From the NCBI GenBank assembly GCA_964393615.1, contig CAYMUR010000052.1, positions 1-36,237 on the forward strand: a stretch of 36,237 nt of DNA, in the 5' to 3' direction. Position 1 is the first letter of the stretch; each line of letters starts with the position of its first letter. The notes under the pieces were generated by a model, which saw only the letters and a program-made list of their open reading frames with translations, did not search any database and was not told the origin of the DNA. This DNA comes from CAYMUR01 sp964393615. Lineage in GTDB: Bacteria; Planctomycetota; Planctomycetia; Pirellulales; Pirellulaceae. Positions 8,719 to 17,666 of this stretch are shown here, piece by piece. Position numbers and translations under genes: made by a program.

Positions 8719-11185
8719 GAGTCAAACTATTGATCCCCAAGATGTTCGTTCTGCAAAGGAAGTGGAACTGCAACCTATTCCTGTCAATCAATACTCTGGC
8801 ACGATCGCCGATGAACTAGCCAGTGGACGGTTGGGTCGCGACGAACTACGGAAAATTCAGTGGGACATGCGACTGATTCGTAGTTTTGAGAGCATGCTAG
8901 AGTCGGTGAAAAAACAGGGACATTATCAGCAGATCGAATATCGTCATGCTGGTCCTGCCCATTTGTCCATTGGCCAAGAAGCAGCAGCTGTGGGCCAGGC
9001 CCATTTGCTAGATGTCGATGATCATATTTTTGGATCTCACCGTAGCCACGGTGAAATCCTGGCGAAGGGACTTTCTGCCATTTTCAAGCTCGACGATCGT
9101 TCGTTACTGGATATCATGTCTAGCCATTTTGATGGAGCGTGTCTCAAAATTGTCGAACAGGGTGCTAACGGCTCCGTGCGAGATTTGGCGATCGACTTTC
9201 TGGTATTTGGGGCGCTTGCTGAGATCTTTGGAAGGGAGGCCGGTTTTAACAGAGGTCTGGGCGGATCGATGCACGCTTTTTTCACGCCGTGGGGCATTTA
9301 TCCGAATAATGCGATCGTCGGTGGGTCAGCGGATATCTCCGTCGGTGCCGCATTATTTAAACACATTCAACGTTGTCCGGGCATGGTCATTGCGAATATT
9401 GGGGATGCGGCTGCTGGTTGTGGTCCAACTTGGGAGGCCCTCTGTTTTGCCACGATGGATCAATTCAAGGAATTGTGGGACGCTGAGCATCGGGGTGGTT
9501 TACCGTTGGTCATGAACTTTGTGAATAACTTTTATGGAATGGGTGGTCAGCCTGTCGGTGAAACGATGGGGTTCAAGGTACTGGCCCGTTTGGGTGCTGG
9601 TGTCTGTCCTAATCAAATGCACGCCGAGAGAATCGACGGCTACAATCCGTTGGCCGTCATCGATGCGATCCGTAGAAGTCAGCAACTGATTGCCGACAAA
9701 GAAGGGCCAATTTTGTTGGATACGGTAACGTATCGTTTCAGTGGCCATTCACCTTCTGATGCCAGTTCTTACCGTGAAAAATCGGAAATTGATGTTTGGC
9801 GGGAGAACGACCCATTGACGGTGTTTGCCAACGAGTTAGTGGATAGTAACGTTTGTACGATGAGTGATCTGGACCAGATGCAGACTGATATCGATGAAAT
9901 TATTCTCCGCGCTTATCGCAAGGCGTGCGACTTGGAATTGGCGCCACGTCCCGATCTGGTATCTGCTGGTTGTCTGTTGGATCAGGTGATGTACTCGAAT
10001 GCGACGGTGGCTGCACCGTCTACCGTGACGCCGGATGTCTTGATACCGCTTGCCGAGAATCCGCGTGTGCAACAGCTGGCTCGTAGAAGCCGGAAGGGAA
10101 CTGACGAGGATGGTAAGCTGCTTCCAAAGCAGCGCTGTATCGGCATTCGCGATGCGTTGTTCGAGTCAATCATCGACCGTTTCTACAACGATCCATTGTT
10201 AGTCGCTTATGGTGAAGAAAACCGAGACTGGGGTGGTGCTTTTGCGGTTTATCGGGGGCTTACCGAATCACTCCCATATCACCGACTTTTTAATTCGCCT
10301 ATCAGCGAGGGTGCCATTGTTGGCACAGCTGTTGGCTACGCCTTGGAAGGTGGCCGTGCTTTGGTAGAACTGATGTATTGTGATTTTCTGGGGCGCGCTG
10401 GCGATGAGGTTTTCAATCAGCTTGCCAAATGGCAAGCCATGTCTGGCGGGTTGTTGCGTATGCCTGTTGTGTTACGAGTTTCCGTTGGTTCCAAGTATGG
10501 AGCACAGCACAGCCAGGACTGGACCAGCATCGGAGCCCACATTCCAGGGCTGAAAGTCGTTTTTCCTGCCACGCCTTACGATGCCAAGGGTTTAATGTAC
10601 TCGGCGCTGATGGGTAGCGATCCGGTAATCTTCTTTGAAAGCCAGCGTATTTATGATCAGCCTGAGTTATTTCAGCCTGATGGTGTACCTCAAGAAGCGT
10701 ACCAAGTGCCGATTGGTGAGCCAGACGTAAAACGGATTGGCAGCGACGTTACAATCCTTTCGATCGGTGCGACACTGTACCGAGCATTGGCAGCAGCCGA
10801 CGAGTTGCAAGCCAAGCATGGACTTAGCTGCGAGGTGATCGATGCACGCTCGCTGGTGCCATTTGATTTTACGCTGGTACTGGAGTCGATCTGTAAAACA
10901 CGAAAGATTTTGCTTACGTCGGATGCCTGTGAACGGGGAAGTTTTCTGCATTCTTTGGCGAGCAAGCTGACTCAATTGGCGTTTGACGAATTAGATGCTC
11001 CACCGGTCGTTGTCGGGGCCCGGAACTGGATTACTCCAGCCGATGAACTGGAAACCACGTTTTTTCCTCAACCTTCAGATATGATCGATGCATTGCATGA
11101 ACATATTTTACCGCTGAGTGGGTATCAAACTCGCAGGAACATTTCCAGTAGTGAAATGTTACGTCGAAGCCAGGACGGTGTTTAA
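8711..11185 (+). CDS. Fused E1 alpha/beta subunit of a 2-oxoacid dehydrogenase complex
   Basis: 824 residues. Residues about 45-420 are the E1 alpha domain (HLSIGQEAAAVG; SHRSHGEILAKG; RGLGGSMH), and about 475-805 the E1 beta transketolase-like domain (YGEENRDWGGAFAVYRGL; LFNSPISEGAIVG; SVGSKYGAQHSQDW). It decarboxylates a 2-oxoacid on thiamine diphosphate and reductively acylates E2. The diphosphate-binding motif is altered: G231-D-A instead of GDG, with the NN pair at 272-273, about 40 residues on rather than the usual 24-30. An extra segment of about 50 residues (122-172) precedes the RGLGGSMH region. The start overlaps the DeoR stop and has GGAG upstream. Fused E1 proteins are known in several phyla; here the substrate cannot be fixed. 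The E2 partner is divergent. Confidence 0.95.
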   Translation: MPKSQTIDPQDVRSAKEVELQPIPVNQYSGTIADELASGRLGRDELRKIQWDMRLIRSFESMLESVKKQGHYQQIEYRHAGPAHLSIGQEAAAVGQAHLLDVDDHIFGSHRSHGEILAKGLSAIFKLDDRSLLDIMSSHFDGACLKIVEQGANGSVRDLAIDFLVFGALAEIFGREAGFNRGLGGSMHAFFTPWGIYPNNAIVGGSADISVGAALFKHIQRCPGMVIANIGDAAAGCGPTWEALCFATMDQFKELWDAEHRGGLPLVMNFVNNFYGMGGQPVGETMGFKVLARLGAGVCPNQMHAERIDGYNPLAVIDAIRRSQQLIADKEGPILLDTVTYRFSGHSPSDASSYREKSEIDVWRENDPLTVFANELVDSNVCTMSDLDQMQTDIDEIILRAYRKACDLELAPRPDLVSAGCLLDQVMYSNATVAAPSTVTPDVLIPLAENPRVQQLARRSRKGTDEDGKLLPKQRCIGIRDALFESIIDRFYNDPLLVAYGEENRDWGGAFAVYRGLTESLPYHRLFNSPISEGAIVGTAVGYALEGGRALVELMYCDFLGRAGDEVFNQLAKWQAMSGGLLRMPVVLRVSVGSKYGAQHSQDWTSIGAHIPGLKVVFPATPYDAKGLMYSALMGSDPVIFFESQRIYDQPELFQPDGVPQEAYQVPIGEPDVKRIGSDVTILSIGATLYRALAAADELQAKHGLSCEVIDARSLVPFDFTLVLESICKTRKILLTSDACERGSFLHSLASKLTQLAFDELDAPPVVVGARNWITPADELETTFFPQPSDMIDALHEHILPLSGYQTRRNISSSEMLRRSQDGV

Positions 11186-11366
11186 ATAAATCTCTCCGGC
11201 CCGTCATTTAACCAGGCTACACCACTGACCAACCCCTCGGCGGAAACGTGATTGCGTGCGTGACGATTACCACGCATGCTGAATTTGGTGACGAGCAATG
11301 CTTTGCATTTCGTGGGCGTCACGTTGGCAGGTCAACAGGCGGGGATGGTGAATCATCGCTGCCATT

Positions 11367-12437
11367 TTACCCGAGGGCCATTTTGTTCCACGGAGTAGGA
11401 TTTAGTCCAAGAGTTCGGGCGGCTTTGCCAATGCGTTCCCAGGTTGTATCGTCAATGGGGATTCCGTTTTTGTTTCGGCTGTGCGTGGTTCTCCATTCTG
11501 GTTCTCCGGGTAATAGAATCTCTCCTTGCATAGGATCGATGCGGCTGGTCTGAATGTGTTCGATCAGGATTTCCAGATCTCGAAAGAACGTTTCCAGCTC
11601 GGCAAAAAATTCAATGTTGTAGACGTTGATCATGACTCCATTACTTTTCATGGTTTGCTCACCGGAAGCACATCCTTGGCCGCTTAATGCGCCTCCGAGC
11701 AACTCGACAATGAAACTCAAGCAAAATCCTTTGTAGCTTACCACGCCACCTAGTGGGAGAATGGCGCCTGGCGGGTCACCGAGAAAGTCGTGAGGATCTG
11801 TACTGGGGCGGCCCTGGTGATCGATAATGCAACCGTCTGGAAGTGGTTTACCTTGATTGGCTGCGACGCGTATTTTGCCTTCTGCTAAGACCGAAGTTGT
11901 CATATCCACGAGAATTGGTGCCGCGTCACGACGAGGCGCCGCAAACGCGATAGGATTGGTACTCAATTTGCCAGTGGTGCCTCCATAGGGTGCAATCTGA
12001 CGCCCTAAACGGCCAGCATTCGCAAAGACCAGTGCGATCATTTTTTCTCTCACGGCCAGTAACGGATATGCACCAACACGGCCGATGTGGCTGGTGTTAC
12101 GCAAACCAACTGCTGCAAAACCGTGATCGCGGGCTTTTTGCATGGCCAGTTGCATGGCGTAGGTGGCGCCGATCTGTCCCAAAGCGCCGTTGCCGTCGAC
12201 GATGGCCGTGCAGGCTCTTTCTTGTATGACCTTGGGATTGCCATGCGGATTGAAAACACCCTGTGAAATTTGGCCAATGTATTCATACATTCGCAAGGTG
12301 CCGTGGGAGTCATGGCCAGCAAGGCTTGCGTCCACAAGATGATCTGTGATGGTGGTTGCATGTTCTAGGGAGCAACCAGCTGCTGAAAACATTTCGCGCC
12401 CGATTTGACGCAGAAAATCGGGTGGGAAGCGTTTCAT
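11367..12437 (-). CDS. Ldh2/MDH2-family NAD(P)-dependent oxidoreductase (malate/L-lactate dehydrogenase type)
   Basis: 356 residues, the usual length of the family (PF02615). Recognisable parts are the N-terminal AGHDSHGTLRM (residues 40-50), the central LRNTSHIGRVGAYP (112-125) with the conserved H117, the nucleotide-binding region STNPIAFAAPR and the C-terminal YKGFCLSFIVELLGGALSG. Members interconvert 2-hydroxyacids and 2-oxoacids (malate, lactate, sulfolactate, ureidoglycolate, 2,3-diketogulonate), so substrate is open. AGAAGG lies 8 bases before the ATG. It converges on the fused E1 gene, whose substrate would be a 2-oxoacid; a metabolic link (hydroxyacid oxidised, then decarboxylated) is attractive but only inferred from position. 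Confidence 0.92.
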   Translation of the reverse strand: MKRFPPDFLRQIGREMFSAAGCSLEHATTITDHLVDASLAGHDSHGTLRMYEYIGQISQGVFNPHGNPKVIQERACTAIVDGNGALGQIGATYAMQLAMQKARDHGFAAVGLRNTSHIGRVGAYPLLAVREKMIALVFANAGRLGRQIAPYGGTTGKLSTNPIAFAAPRRDAAPILVDMTTSVLAEGKIRVAANQGKPLPDGCIIDHQGRPSTDPHDFLGDPPGAILPLGGVVSYKGFCLSFIVELLGGALSGQGCASGEQTMKSNGVMINVYNIEFFAELETFFRDLEILIEHIQTSRIDPMQGEILLPGEPEWRTTHSRNKNGIPIDDTTWERIGKAARTLGLNPTPWNKMALG

Positions 12438-12526
12438 AGCAATAACCTTCTACCACGGACAACGTTTTTTTAAGTGTTTGTTGTGAGGAAGACGTTTCGT
12501 CTGTTCAGCCACAGTGCATTGCTCAG

Positions 12527-13513
12527 CTACGTCTGCATTGAATTGTTTTTTGTGCCAGAATTAGCGGATCGTCTGGCGACCCAATCCAAGCTAAGGATTA
12601 CCACAAATCCGAAAATTCCCAAGGCGAGACAAGTGAAAAGATGACTGTCGATTGTGTCGGGCCAAATAGATTTGTATTGTTTGTGTTTGATTTCATGGAT
12701 TTCCGGGGACAGATCTAATTGAAAGGGCCAAATTTTTTTCAGGGCTCCGAGCATCAATCCACACATGACGGACATGGTCAATGATTTGTACACAGCCAGC
12801 AACCAACGTAATAACTTGCTGAAACCTAACAGCCCCACAGCGCAGCCACTCCCAAATACCAGAACCGTCCAAATCGTCTCCCAGGAAATAGTTCCGTGGC
12901 TCAACGCTTTTAAATAATCTGTCAAGTAAACATACACACCAAGTATCAACAGCATCAATGCGCCACTGACGCCCGGAAGGATCATTGCACAGATGCCGAT
13001 CATTCCACACAGAAACAAGTATGCCGGGCTAGGCGCCGTTGTGGTATAGGGTGTCATGGAAGCAAGTCCGTAGGTCAGTGCCCCGGACGCCAATCCCAGT
13101 ATCAGACACAGCACTGTTTCAAGACGGTGACGAGGTTGGATGATTTTTCCAACCAACCAACACGAGGCGAGTAGGGCACCGAATAAAGCTGCCAATGTAG
13201 CGGATCGTGTTTCACTGGTTAACAGATGGTTCATCACGCTTCCGAGCGTGATAATTCCGAGTAGAATACCACCACCTAATGTAATGAGAAAACGGAGGTC
13301 AACATGCGTTGCCGCTGCACTCCATTGTTGGGAGCGAAGCAATGCTATCCATCTGCGGTCGAAACGGCTGATCGAGGTTACCAGATTTTCATAGATACCC
13401 AATATCAGGGCAACTGTGCCACCGGAAACGCCAGGGACGATGTCTGCCCCGCCCATTAACAGGCCACGTAGTACATTTGCCAAATCTGCGAGGTAGCTTA
13501 TTTGTTTTGTCAT
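12527..13513 (-). CDS. DUF368 membrane protein, PopT-type polyprenyl-phosphate translocase
   Basis: 328 residues from the ATG at 13513; a TTG start at 13579 would add 22 non-conserved residues. The family signature GGADIVPGVSGGTVALILGIYE lies near residues 20-41, and a second, related GVSGALMLLILGVY near the middle shows the internal duplication of the family. About eight hydrophobic segments are visible. DUF368 proteins were recently shown to recycle undecaprenyl phosphate across the cytoplasmic membrane (PopT), feeding envelope polymer synthesis. The C-terminus has a polar loop before a last membrane segment. It stands alone on its strand, next to ispE, which makes isoprenoid precursors, but faces away from it. 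Confidence 0.9.
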   Translation of the reverse strand: MTKQISYLADLANVLRGLLMGGADIVPGVSGGTVALILGIYENLVTSISRFDRRWIALLRSQQWSAAATHVDLRFLITLGGGILLGIITLGSVMNHLLTSETRSATLAALFGALLASCWLVGKIIQPRHRLETVLCLILGLASGALTYGLASMTPYTTTAPSPAYLFLCGMIGICAMILPGVSGALMLLILGVYVYLTDYLKALSHGTISWETIWTVLVFGSGCAVGLLGFSKLLRWLLAVYKSLTMSVMCGLMLGALKKIWPFQLDLSPEIHEIKHKQYKSIWPDTIDSHLFTCLALGIFGFVVILSLDWVARRSANSGTKNNSMQT

Positions 13514-14049
13514 CGATATGTTTTTGGCGGGTGAAAAAGGGCAATTGTCCGGTTGAAATAGCTTGGAACCAGGTGTCAAAAAATTGTTTTGGTGGTAATG
13601 GTTGGAGATTTAGCAGGCAATGTTAGTAAAGGGATCGGGGATCTTGTGCCTTAGATTTGCAATCATCTTTCGAATTGGTTGAGAAATGATGGGGAGGATC
13701 AATTCTAATGGAGTCCATTTCAAAAGGGTAATTGGCGAGATATTGATATGAAAGATTTTCTAGAACAAGTACGGATATGGTTTTTGAACGATTGGTTTTC
13801 CTTTTGTTAGTTCCTGTCGCGTTTTGGCTCAGGTCAATGTACCAAATCCGTGTCAACGCATCGTATTATCCACAGTTTTTCCAGGCACGCAATTCGTGCC
13901 TTCACGCTGGGACCAAGCCGCTACTGGAATCTTGGATGACTTGTTGGTGTCAGGTCTCTTTTTAATATAGTTCAGGTTGACCTGGCCGGTGACTGATTTA
14001 GAATACACCAGGGGCGTCTGAAGCAAGTGAAACAACGAGATTGTCACGC
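13514..14049. other. Intergenic region between DUF368 gene and ispE
   Basis: About 540 bases between divergent genes. It contains the ispE promoter candidate near its right end. Short frames on both strands lack ribosome binding sites and recognisable content. Nothing else was seen. Confidence 0.5.
13977..14004 (+). promoter_or_regulatory. Candidate sigma70-type promoter of ispE
   Basis: TTGACC (13977-13982) and TAGAAT (13999-14004) are separated by 16 bases, with transcription expected to start near 14011, some 39 bases before the ispE ATG. Confidence 0.55.
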
Positions 14050-15042
14050 ATGTTTTTGCGTCGCACCACATCTGCGATTATTGTGCAAGCGCCGGCCAAG
14101 TTAAATCTTCACTTTGAAGTACTTGCGCGACGTCCCGACGGTTTTCATGATGTGGAAACCGTCATGGTCGCTATTGATCTTTTTGATACCCTGATTTTCC
14201 GGCGACGACAACCTGAGCAGGGCCCCGCGGACCAGGGTGGCATCCGGTTTCAGGCGTGTTGGACTACTGGTATGCGTGCTCATGCCCGGTCTGGTCGGGT
14301 GGGAGACGAGAGAGAAGCGATCTGGGGAGATCTTCCGTTGGGATCCGACAATCTCGTGGTGCGTGCTGTGGAGTTACTTGCGCAGCGGTCTGGCGTTCCG
14401 ATATCAGCGGACATCAGTCTTGTCAAACGAATACCGTCGGCTGCCGGTTTGGGAGGTGGTTCCAGTGACGCAGCTTCGGCACTTTTGGCTGCTAACGAAT
14501 GGTGTGGCTTGCGTTGGTCGCGTAGCCAATTGGTTGACGTTGCAGCCGAGTTAGGGAGTGATGTGCCATTTTTCTTAAGTGGTGGTACGGCCGTGTGTCG
14601 TGGACGCGGAGAGCAAGTGGAGCCTCAATTTGGCGGTGCCCCGTTACATTTTGTCGTGGTACGGCCACCACTTGGTTTGGAAACCGGACAAGTGTACGCG
14701 GAATGTTCTCCGCCCCTAGAACCGGTTTCACCGCAGCCATTGCTGGCCGCTTTGCAAGTGGGTGATCCTGTAAAGGTTGGTGGGAGAATGATGAATCGCT
14801 TGGAAGAACCCGCGGTCAGACTCATGCCAACGATTCGTGAGTTGGGGGTCCATATGGACCAGCTCAATTTTCCAGGTCACCAATTGACTGGTAGCGGGTC
14901 AAGCTATTTTGCCATATGCCGAAATAAGGCGCAGGCCCGACGTGCGGTACGTCATCTGCGGGGGTGTCAATTGGGCCATGTGTTCAACGCCACGAGTGTT
15001 TGTGTACCACTGTTTCGTTGGACGGGACCCGAAAATCATTGA
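14050..15042 (+). CDS. ispE: 4-diphosphocytidyl-2-C-methyl-D-erythritol kinase
   Basis: 330 residues from the ATG at 14050; a TTG three codons earlier is less likely. It is a GHMP kinase: N-terminal APAKLNLHFEV (lysine at 17) binds the substrate, PSAAGLGGGSSDAASALL (about residues 130-147) is the ATP-binding glycine loop, and LGSDVPFFLSGGTA carries the catalytic aspartate. The C-terminal GSGSSYFAI loop is also present. IspE phosphorylates CDP-methylerythritol in the MEP pathway for isoprenoids, in the cytosol. The protein is about 40 residues longer than E. coli IspE; an insertion around residues 50-90 (rich in Arg, Gln and Gly) explains this. Preceded by a good promoter candidate; no partner in an operon. 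Confidence 0.96.
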   Translation: MFLRRTTSAIIVQAPAKLNLHFEVLARRPDGFHDVETVMVAIDLFDTLIFRRRQPEQGPADQGGIRFQACWTTGMRAHARSGRVGDEREAIWGDLPLGSDNLVVRAVELLAQRSGVPISADISLVKRIPSAAGLGGGSSDAASALLAANEWCGLRWSRSQLVDVAAELGSDVPFFLSGGTAVCRGRGEQVEPQFGGAPLHFVVVRPPLGLETGQVYAECSPPLEPVSPQPLLAALQVGDPVKVGGRMMNRLEEPAVRLMPTIRELGVHMDQLNFPGHQLTGSGSSYFAICRNKAQARRAVRHLRGCQLGHVFNATSVCVPLFRWTGPENH

Positions 15043-15152
15043 CGGTGACCGTGGGCCTTTTGTGGCAATGCCTGGTCGAAAGGCTACCGGTCACTGTCTG
15101 TGATATCATGGTAAGAATCCTCTGCATGCTGTTTTTGTAATCAGTGTAGATT

Positions 15153-15611
15153 GTGATTCAGGCAGAAAGATCCACGCGTTGCGAATGGTCGCTCCCAGTT
15201 GTTTGCCAGTATTGCCAGCGAACCAATGCGCAGTGTCACAAAATGATTCAGCAAGGCATTGTCAGTGAATAGGAAAGGAACCAGGAACGTTTGCTGCAAT
15301 CCGGACATGTGGTCAACGATGACGATACCTATGGAGAGGCGATTTTTGCGCGGGTGCTAGCTCTGGGGCTTCTTCGACGAGCCGTACACGGAAGAAAAAT
15401 CACTGATCACTGAAGCGTTGATAGAAAAATCGATCGTCAGGCAAAATAGTTATCGCTTTCGCCGCACAATGTTTCGGATGAACAATGGGTTTCGGATGAA
15501 CAATGGGTTTCGGATGAAAAATGGATTCCAAAACTAATGCCAGGCACCAAGGTAAATTTGACGCAGCTATCTTTTAAAGGAACAAATAAAATCTACCGTC
15601 TGGCTGAATAG
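15153..15611 (+). pseudogene. Coding-like frame interrupted by in-frame stops (unrecognised small protein)
   Basis: From a GTG at 15153 one frame reads 39 codons, including CQYCQRTNAQCH, a four-ligand zinc-binding-like pattern, then a TAG at 15270-15272. The same frame goes on for 46 codons (ERNQERLLQSGHVVNDDD, then TYGEAIFARVLALGLLRR) to a TGA at 15411. It then passes a TAG at 15447 and enters three VSDEQW-type repeats followed by WIPKLMPGTKVNLTQLSF and a final TAG at 15609. The sequence on both sides of the first stop looks like protein, with no frameshift. A decayed gene, or a small gene with a sequencing error at 15270, are the main options. I do not recognise the family, and no ribosome binding site is visible. 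Confidence 0.4.
15471..15524 (+). repeat. Three tandem copies of an 18-bp unit
   Basis: GTTTCGGATGAACAATGG is repeated exactly at 15471 and 15489 and with one change (AAAAATGG end) at 15507. Being a multiple of three, it keeps a frame that reads V-S-D-E-Q/K-W three times. Confidence 0.95.
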
Positions 15612-15960
15612 GTTGTTGGCAGAGTGGTGTCCCTTGCTTTCTCGGCCCAGCTAGCATTGCTAGTTGCATGGCACCTAGGGATTGGGAATTTCTGCAAGTT
15701 TCGCCCATCCACGTCATCTCTCTGCGAATGTTAAAAGTTTGGGCAGAGCTTTTTGGTTTTCATAACACCTCATTGTTCATCTTGGATCAAATCAGTCGAA
15801 CCTGTATGATTCGCCGTAAATTGGTGTCCCGCCAGGGTATTGATGTTCCACTGCCCCAACGGACCACAATAATGTATCTGGAATGGGTTCAGGTTGTGGT
15901 CGTGTTTCCAATAGGGTGCCAGTGCCGACCTGCCACGTGCTACGCTGAAAGGAGCTTGTC

Positions 15961-17319
15961 GTGACCAATGCATTCAGTTCTTGTCTTTCCCATGGTATTC
16001 GATTTTATCATCGGACCTATGTACTCCGGGAACTTTCATGGCGAAAAGTGTTGTCGGTTTCTCTGCTGCTGGTGTTACCGTTTGTGATGGGTTGGACTCC
16101 GGCATTGGCGGACAATGACGTGACCGCTACAGAAGATGACGTGACCGCTACAGAAGAAGACGTGACCGCTACAGAAGAAGACGTGACCGTTACAGAAAAT
16201 ACAGAGGCCGAAGAGGATCCGATTACGTCACAGACAGGGGATACTACTGAAGTTACTGCGCCGAATGAGATTGTGCCGGACGCTTCTGCGCAAGAGATCC
16301 AAAAGAAAGGACAGCAGCTGGTTGACCAGGCATATGAAATGACGAAAACGGCGCAGCAGGTGGAAGATTTTCAGCAAATCATCGATCTATGCAAACAAGC
16401 AATGTTGGATGAACTATCGGACGTCCATTTGCAATATACGAAACGCCTGCTGTCCTGGGCACACAACAAGCGTGGTGAGGCACGTGCGGATGAAGCTTCA
16501 GAAGTTGCGGTTGAAGGAGATTCCCAACGCGCCTTGGAGCTTGATGAACTTGCGTTGAATGATTTTGAAATTTCGATTTTGTTAGATAAAACGCGTTGGC
16601 GATCGTATCATAATCGAGGTGTCAGTTTTGCGCTCCGTGGTGATTATGAGAAAGCGACCAGGGATTTTGAAAAAACAATTGAACTGCGTCCAGGTTATGT
16701 CAATGCCTGGTTTAATCTGGGAGAAATAAGCTATGACAAGGGAGAATACGATCAGGCGATAGAAAAATACGATGAAGTCATTCGCCTTAGACCCAAGGAT
16801 GCCGAAGCTTATCGTGGCCGGGCGAATTCTTATTCTGGGTTGCGGTTGTATCGCAAAGCATTGTCTGATTTTGACAAGGCGGTTACTTTGAATCCGGAAA
16901 ATGCTGTCAGCCTTGCTGAACGGGCGGACACTTATAGCCATCTCGGAGATTGGCGAAATGCGGCTGCGAACTATCGCCAGGCCATTGAATTGAACCAAAA
17001 TCTGGGTCGTGCTTACCAAGGAGCCGCTTGGATCATGGCCACTTGTCCGATACAAAAATTTCGAGACAAGGACCGTGCTTTGAAGGCCGCCAGTCGCGCC
17101 ATCGAACTGGATGGAGACCAGGATTTTCGATATCTCGACACGCTGGCAGCGGCGCATGCGGCCAACGAAAACTACGAAGAGGCAATAAGTTATCTGGAAC
17201 AGGCAATCGACGTTGCTCCCGAATTGGAACGAGAGCAACTTGAAAAACGTCGTACACTGTATGAATCGGCAAAGCCTTACCGCCAGGCATCTCGACTGAA
17301 ACGTGCTACACGTAGTTAG
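15961..17319 (+). CDS. Exported tetratricopeptide-repeat protein
   Basis: 452 residues from a GTG start, supported by AAAGGAG 6 bases upstream. A signal peptide is seen at about residues 28-51 (RKVLSVSLLLVLPFVMGW to ALA), with a long N-terminal extension. After it come four tandem DVTATEE-type heptads, an acidic low-complexity linker, then from about residue 200 at least five TPR units (YHNRGVSFALRGDYEKATRD, AWFNLGEISYDKGEYDQAIE, AYRGRANSYSGLRLYRKALS and so on). The final unit contains a family-like AAWIMATCP stretch. TPR arrays mediate protein contacts, so a periplasmic scaffold role is likely but no partner can be named. It ends TAG directly followed by TGA. The gene lies upstream of two glycosyltransferases on the same strand, 350 bases away. 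Confidence 0.9.
   Translation: MTNAFSSCLSHGIRFYHRTYVLRELSWRKVLSVSLLLVLPFVMGWTPALADNDVTATEDDVTATEEDVTATEEDVTVTENTEAEEDPITSQTGDTTEVTAPNEIVPDASAQEIQKKGQQLVDQAYEMTKTAQQVEDFQQIIDLCKQAMLDELSDVHLQYTKRLLSWAHNKRGEARADEASEVAVEGDSQRALELDELALNDFEISILLDKTRWRSYHNRGVSFALRGDYEKATRDFEKTIELRPGYVNAWFNLGEISYDKGEYDQAIEKYDEVIRLRPKDAEAYRGRANSYSGLRLYRKALSDFDKAVTLNPENAVSLAERADTYSHLGDWRNAAANYRQAIELNQNLGRAYQGAAWIMATCPIQKFRDKDRALKAASRAIELDGDQDFRYLDTLAAAHAANENYEEAISYLEQAIDVAPELEREQLEKRRTLYESAKPYRQASRLKRATRS
16117..16200 (+). repeat. Four tandem 21-bp units coding for DVTATEE heptads
   Basis: Units start at 16117, 16138, 16159 and 16180. Copies 1-3 differ only at the last codon and copy 4 has T-to-I/V type changes (ACCGTTACAGAAAAT). 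The high identity suggests recent expansion by slippage. Confidence 0.95.
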
Positions 17320-17666
17320 TGAGAATTGGCAGGCTAAAGTACGATTGTTGCTGACAGTGGAATAGGACGGCTCTGCAAACGTGGATGGGCTAGTCGGATG
17401 GTGGTCGGTGGACCCGATGTTGAGTTTTATCCAACCAGTGCTGAAATGTTTGTACTCTAGTGATCCTCCCATCAACAGCGCACATAGCTTTTCAAAAAAC
17501 CATGCTTTTCAAAAAACCATGTCTTATTCGGGTCAATGTTTTTCTGTGAGTGGTCACTTTAGTTTCACGGTTGAAGCTGTAATGACCTGACTGGAGAGGT
17601 GTGCCGCATCGTCTCATTTAAACACAGAAACATTTTTCGAACATTCTTTGATATCGATCGAAAGTG
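17320..17666. other. Intergenic region upstream of the GT2 gene
   Basis: About 350 bases with no supported gene. It holds a 17-bp exact tandem duplication (17487-17520) and otherwise nothing recognisable. Confidence 0.5.
17487..17520. repeat. Exact 17-bp tandem duplication
   Basis: GCTTTTCAAAAAACCAT is present at 17487-17503 and again at 17504-17520, in non-coding sequence. Confidence 0.95.

Noticed and set aside
15668..15964. 98-codon plus-strand frame before the TPR gene
   Set aside because: No ribosome binding site, no domain, composition unlike neighbours, and overlaps the TPR start signals.
16582..17475. 297-codon open frame opposite the TPR gene
   Set aside because: It mirrors the TPR repeats, has no ribosome binding site or domain, and is a shadow of the real gene.
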